DNA from: an uncultured Methanobrevibacter sp.
GTDB lineage: Archaea; Methanobacteriota; Methanobacteria; Methanobacteriales; Methanobacteriaceae
Length of the DNA stretch: 34,352 nt
Assembly: GCA_902794475.1 (NCBI GenBank)
Contig: CADBHR010000004.1
Span: 1-34,352, forward strand
Reading direction: 5' to 3'
The notes below the pieces were generated by a model. It was given only the letters and a program-made list of their open reading frames with translations. It was not told the DNA's origin and searched no databases. Of this stretch, positions 31,501-34,352 are shown piece after piece. A program made the translations under genes and the position numbers. How positions within the stretch are numbered: position 1 is the first letter of the stretch; every line of letters begins with the position of its first letter.

Positions 31501-33968
31501 GTGGAGATTATTACATAAATGCGGTTTATAACGGTAATGAAAAGTATGCAGTCAGTCAGGATTCAATCCTACTTGAAGTGGACAATTCAGAGCCAGATAT
31601 TAGTGTTTCAATTGCAAACAGCACTTATGGTGAAGCGGCCATTGTAGAGGTCACATTAAATGGTGATGCCGGTGGCAGGGTAACTGCAACTGTTGAGGGA
31701 ATCACCAATTCATCTGAAGTTGTAAACGGTCAGGCTAAAATTTCAATTTATGGAGTGAACGTTGGGGATAACCATAAAGTTTCAGTATTCTACACTGGTG
31801 ACAATAATTACTATAATAAAACCGCTACTGCAGATATGAATGTCTTCCGGGGCAATTTCACATTTGAAATGAACTCTCAGGACATTTACATTGGACATGA
31901 TGCAGTAATCACCATTATCGTTCCGGCCAAAACCAAAGGAACATTTACCATCAACGGCACTCTTTTAAATATTCCAATGTCGGGTGAGGTAACATACACT
32001 CTCAAGAATCTGGAAATAGGCAATTACACAATATCTGCAACATTCAACGGCGATAATTATAATCCTGTAACAAATACCACTTCATTTGAGGTAAAAGAGT
32101 TTGATTTGCCACAATGGGTCAGTGACGGGGCAAATACACAAAACACTCAAAAATCAGAATATATTAGCAACAGTGATGGTGACATGTTATGGATAGCAAA
32201 AATAAACAGCACAGTTGTATCCAATATTATCATTGACAGTTTAGGCAACATATATGTTGCAACAGCAGATGGAATATATTCATATGATGGTGAAGGTAAT
32301 CTGAGATGGATTTATTTATCAGACGGCCGTATGGGCAATTTCACAGGCCTTGCAGTCGGACGTGACGTAATTATCTCACCGAGAGCGGGGGATACAATAT
32401 ACTTCGTCAACCAGAGCAATGGTGAAAAATACGGTTATTCCAATATCTATCAGGCATCAAGCCTGTTTGCACCAATAATAGATTCAAATGCCAATATCTA
32501 CACAGTAAGCGAATACCAGTATGAAAGCTCAAGCTATAATCTAGTCATAACCCCTTACAGCTTATGGGAAAATGGAGGAGATCCTATTTTAGTCAGCCTG
32601 GGCAATTTCAAACCAGTTGCTTCCCCTAGCGTCAATGATGATATGTATGTGGTAATTGGTGTAAATAGCATCATGGTTATTGATGCAAATAATAGACAAC
32701 CTATTTTTGTCAAAACCGGCAACTTTAAGAATGTCCGTCCGGTAATCGGTGAAGGCAACATCATCTACACAATTTTTGAGGATTCAATTTTGTCCTACAC
32801 AAAAGAGGGCGGCCAGGTATGGAATACAATAATCACAGACGGTGCAGGAGATAAACTACTAATTGACAATGAAATAGGAGTATATGCAACCAACAGCAAA
32901 GGCAATCTATATAGGTATGATGTCTTCACTGGTGAGGAAACCCTAATCAGCGATTTAAACATTACTTCAGGAATCCTGATTGACGCCAATCATAATCTCT
33001 ACTTCGCTTCAAACAATATCTTTTATGGCATTGATTCAGATGGTAAAGTATTGTGGAAATCAGATTTGAAGTCAAACATCACCGGAACTCCTGTCATGAA
33101 TAGGGACGGTGTTATTTATGTAACAAGCAAAGACAATAATCTGTTTGCCTTAAGCGATGTTACTTTAATTGATCCGGGTTTAGAAGTTGCTGTATCAGAC
33201 ATTGTTGAAGGTGAGGATGCTGTAATAACCATCAAAATCAACAGTCAGACCACTGGAAACATTTCATTCACATTAAATGATATTGTTTATTCATTTGAAA
33301 CTTCAAATGGCACAATTGTTAAGGCAATTCCTAATTTAAGTCCTGGAACTTACAGTGTTGATGTATCCTATCCTGGCGACTTGCGCTTCAACAGCACAAG
33401 TAAAACTGCAACATTCACAGTTAAGGCAATTGCATCCTTAACCACAGAAGTGTCTGGCTCTGCAGTGACATTCACCTTACCAGGCGATGCTACAGGAACA
33501 TTAACAATCAAAGTCAATGGCCAGACATACACAAAAACCTTAACTAATGGAAAAGCCACTATTACGTTAGCTGACGGCACATACAATGCAGTTGTAACAT
33601 ACTCAGGCAACGGTAAATACGCAGGCTTTACCAAAACTGTTAAAGTAACTGTCAAAAACCCTGCCCAACCGGTTAAAACAGTTAAAAAAGCCACAAAGAT
33701 TGTTGCCAAAAAGAAAACCTTCAAGGCGAAAACAAAAACCAAAAAGTACGCCGTAACCCTGAAGTCAGGCAAAACTCCAATCAAAAAAGTTAAATTGATC
33801 ATTAAGATTGGCAAGAAAACATTCAAGGCCACCACAAACGCCAAGGGTAAGGCAACATTCAAAATCAAGAAGCTCACCAAGAAGGGCAGATACACTGCAA
33901 AGATCACCTTCAAGGGAAACAAGTACTATAAGGCCACAACCAAAAAAGTCAAAATAGTTTTGAAATAG
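28545..33968 (+). CDS. Giant secreted adhesin-like protein with PQQ-type beta-propeller, third paralogue
   Basis: 1807 aa. The signal peptide is MNFKTKSFILILLLLLVGVG onward (cleavage near 24-25). It is followed by an acidic segment, the shared NWDELQYYCSLKDDDYALKL block (about 86-105), a beta-helix with GAIHTH/GGALYTY/GGGAIGAC turns (to about 470), a second helix entry (YVSKSIGNDSNNGT, about 560) ending at NWWGNT, Ig repeats (about 840-1185), a propeller (about 1188-1537; GNIYVATADGIYSYD, NLYFASNNIFYGID), two Ig repeats (to about 1702) and a Lys-rich tail. The N-terminal helix is closest to that of the 479 gene, whereas the tail is nearly identical in DNA to that of the 6173 gene, so the gene is a mosaic. 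No membrane anchor was seen. It presumably acts in surface adhesion; the cargo of the propeller is unknown. Confidence 0.92.
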   Translation: MNFKTKSFILILLLLLVGVGFVSASEIDDINVTSQELSAIDDNQNELNPVNLEDIQEEADIQNSILKSTDSEESLKGSESDVIVVNNWDELQYYCSLKDDDYALKLKENTSFYPTNPDDANYQIKVYNKVKIIGSEGSYIGYNSSNAPAIKYAAIIVPDGAKASINMENVEFKWIRTSYSPDGVFLQMGGKRNNVFKNCRFSYITTTKGHSGIIYLKKGTATLDNCSFINCTTDYGVVSVYDPNSVKTTDMVVRNCYFEGNYARTEPGCINNCGKLTVYNTTFVKNRSFWWAGAIHTHNYGNTTIYDSNFTDNVAGWNGGALYTYSYLQIYNTVFSGNNCTTNSGGGAIGACAFQSNPHIYIENCLFEKNTNNCWTADELSNDAGYGGAISMMDEGSIVVLNTTFISNAAAYGCAIAAHAAGEYGSPNVIIANNSFITHTQSETLLVSVTGSTAIIEGNYFYGNYVRFKELTLKEISSGKDYATLQVDVRLANPQYYDSDILNRIEYDVYVEGEYVKTVDRNVFTVDFDGFTMGEVYVIPTISNSKSNVATIASVGSYIYVSKSIGNDSNNGTLRGYPVKTIKRALELVDEDYSIVILDGIYDEENFQINKNLTIIGTADATLTNNTSFTVNANNFTLKNIKVCNSIPDTFVKQSKGNLVINNCIFDNNQGSKLIDADNVNIVKSVFTNNNVIVYNNAFVSIKNSILLNNTKIIDKNTDNVNLNYNWWGNTLNNVSRPTADFNINNWLVLNATSSVNVLEYGKSSVVQFSCYLVEGNSISKYNDLVKFNLELNALNGTVNKNLVNYNSNVIYTQTASGTGVLTAKYNDISFNLYFDFVKLTPNLVIKASDIMYGQSLEVTILGPSDIAQSKGFYKVSVGGKSITKRTEYNSFTFDGLSAGNYEITLEFTGNEKYAGKTVTSKVNINKYATTTKITTSAVEVGNDVTLTITTSQNTAGTVTLTVNNITETLTLTNNQAIYTINNIGRGDYYINAVYNGNEKYAVSQDSILLEVDNSEPDISVSIANSTYGEAAIVEVTLNGDAGGRVTATVEGITNSSEVVNGQAKISIYGVNVGDNHKVSVFYTGDNNYYNKTATADMNVFRGNFTFEMNSQDIYIGHDAVITIIVPAKTKGTFTINGTLLNIPMSGEVTYTLKNLEIGNYTISATFNGDNYNPVTNTTSFEVKEFDLPQWVSDGANTQNTQKSEYISNSDGDMLWIAKINSTVVSNIIIDSLGNIYVATADGIYSYDGEGNLRWIYLSDGRMGNFTGLAVGRDVIISPRAGDTIYFVNQSNGEKYGYSNIYQASSLFAPIIDSNANIYTVSEYQYESSSYNLVITPYSLWENGGDPILVSLGNFKPVASPSVNDDMYVVIGVNSIMVIDANNRQPIFVKTGNFKNVRPVIGEGNIIYTIFEDSILSYTKEGGQVWNTIITDGAGDKLLIDNEIGVYATNSKGNLYRYDVFTGEETLISDLNITSGILIDANHNLYFASNNIFYGIDSDGKVLWKSDLKSNITGTPVMNRDGVIYVTSKDNNLFALSDVTLIDPGLEVAVSDIVEGEDAVITIKINSQTTGNISFTLNDIVYSFETSNGTIVKAIPNLSPGTYSVDVSYPGDLRFNSTSKTATFTVKAIASLTTEVSGSAVTFTLPGDATGTLTIKVNGQTYTKTLTNGKATITLADGTYNAVVTYSGNGKYAGFTKTVKVTVKNPAQPVKTVKKATKIVAKKKTFKAKTKTKKYAVTLKSGKTPIKKVKLIIKIGKKTFKATTNAKGKATFKIKKLTKKGRYTAKITFKGNKYYKATTKKVKIVLK

Positions 33969-34135
33969 GGAAATTTTAATTTCCCTTTTATTTATTTTTT
34001 TAATCTACATGTCTCACATCAAATCATGATGATTTCCCAACATCTTAAGCCTATTTCATTTCTCATTAATTTTAACATATATTCTCTTCAACATATCCTA
34101 TTTTAATAAATGAATTCTCCCATATTATGGAACTT
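33700..34135 (+). repeat. Right copy of a duplicated block covering an adhesin tail and its downstream region (partner about 11270-11711)
   Basis: From about 33745 to the stop codon the DNA differs from 11320-11542 at only about a dozen positions by eye. The similarity continues through the terminator and 167 bases of intergenic DNA, then stops after GAACTT at 34135. Codons in this block use more C and G at third positions than most of the window. Confidence 0.85.
33967..34000 (+). terminator. Hairpin terminator after the 28545 gene
   Basis: AGGGAAATT (33967-33975) and AATTTCCCT (33978-33986) form a perfect 9-bp stem starting in the stop codon, followed by a T-rich tail. Confidence 0.65.
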
Positions 34136-34188
34136 ATTTTTCATCCAAATATTCCTTTAATCAGTTAATATTCAAGTTATTCATAAAA

Positions 34189-34201
34189 CTAATATATTAG
34201 G
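34189..34201 (+). promoter_or_regulatory. Possible TATA box of the last gene
   Basis: CTAATATATTAGG lies about 60-70 bases before the ribosome binding site region of the last gene. It is palindromic at its core. The AT-rich context makes this tentative. Confidence 0.3.
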
Positions 34202-34252
34202 AAATACATAATAACATTTGAATACATTTAAAATTGTATTGATTATTATTAG

Positions 34253-34262
34253 AGGAGGTGAT
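34253..34262 (+). promoter_or_regulatory. Perfect ribosome binding site lacking a standard start codon at normal distance
   Basis: AGGAGGTGAT is a full-length SD match. At the expected distance (34267, 8 bases after GGAGG) the frame has ATC instead of ATG. The GTG at 34258-34260 lies inside the SD sequence itself. Confidence 0.75.
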
Positions 34263-34352
34263 AGGAATCAGATATAAATTAATCTTCGGATTAATTTTGT
34301 TAATGTTTACATTGTCTTTTGTTCATGCAAGCGATACTAATGCCAGTGACAT
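34258..34352 (+). CDS. 5' end of a secreted protein, probably another adhesin-like protein (cut by window end)
   Basis: The frame reads IRYKLIFGLILLMFTLSFVH followed by ASDTNASD, a clear signal peptide with likely cleavage after VHA and a start of mature sequence like the neighbours. The frame is open to the window end. The only standard start that keeps the whole signal peptide is GTG at 34258, which overlaps the SD. A TGA at 34240-34242 blocks the upstream frame. ATG at 34303 would remove the signal peptide's basic N-terminus. By analogy with its neighbours, the original start was probably an ATG at 34267, now ATC. The gene may use GTG or a rare start, or be silent. Its domain content lies outside the window. 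Confidence 0.6.
   Translation, partial: MIGIRYKLIFGLILLMFTLSFVHASDTNASD

Noticed and set aside
33368-33922. 184-codon open frame on the minus strand within the tail of the 28545 gene
   Set aside because: Similar minus-strand frames appear opposite every Lys-rich tail (11188-11496, 25108-25359, 28203-28418). They are by-products of the AAA/AAG-rich repeats, which read as Phe/Leu on the other strand and carry no independent start signals.
1-34352. tRNA or rRNA genes
   Set aside because: No cloverleaf-like element or conserved rRNA segment was noticed in the intergenic regions.

Overview
The window looks like a chromosomal segment of a pseudomurein-walled methanogen of the Methanobacteriales, most likely Methanobrevibacter. 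The DNA is AT-rich and has archaeal TATA boxes, AGGAGGTGAT-type ribosome binding sites, T-run terminators and an ATPase_2-type archaeal ATPase. Most of it encodes very large secreted 'adhesin-like proteins' built from parallel beta-helices, bacterial-Ig-like repeats and lysine-rich C-terminal modules. This placement rests on recognised protein families and motifs, not on a database search. Every gene I can support is on the + strand.

Layout. Positions 1-459 hold the frameshifted 3' end of an adhesin-like gene. It is followed at short spacing by two giant paralogues (479-6133 and 6173-11542), each a signal peptide, acidic segment, beta-helix, Ig repeats, an eight-blade-like PQQ/WD40-type propeller, more Ig repeats and a Lys-rich tail. 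After an intergenic promoter region comes a different giant surface protein (11890-17082). It has three 217-residue tandem units, a NosD-like helix and a large C-terminal region I do not recognise, and it is closely followed by a cytosolic TPR gene (17097-17996). Positions 18000-21107 form a gene-poor island with a 52-codon ORF, an operator-like repeat cluster, an archaeal ATPase with a C-terminal winged-helix-like region, a 28-residue Cys-rich peptide ORF and about 1 kb of non-coding DNA carrying a perfect 19-bp inverted repeat pair. From 21108 the surface-protein genes resume: a beta-helix-only protein (21108-22694), two related helix/Ig/Lys-tail proteins (22736-25408 and 25507-28518) and a third propeller-type paralogue (28545-33968). 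The window ends in the first codons of another secreted protein whose start codon is unusual.

How it works together. The encoded proteins would decorate the cell surface: signal peptides export them, helices and Ig repeats form long stalks, and the basic tails (instead of a membrane helix or recognisable pseudomurein-binding repeats) may hold them on an anionic wall. The array shows repeat-driven diversification: tail modules are combined with unrelated N-terminal halves, near-identical DNA blocks are shared between paralogues (one extends about 170 bp past the stop codon), one copy is frameshifted and another may have lost its start codon. The ATPase/TPR/small-peptide genes have no visible functional tie to the adhesins apart from position.
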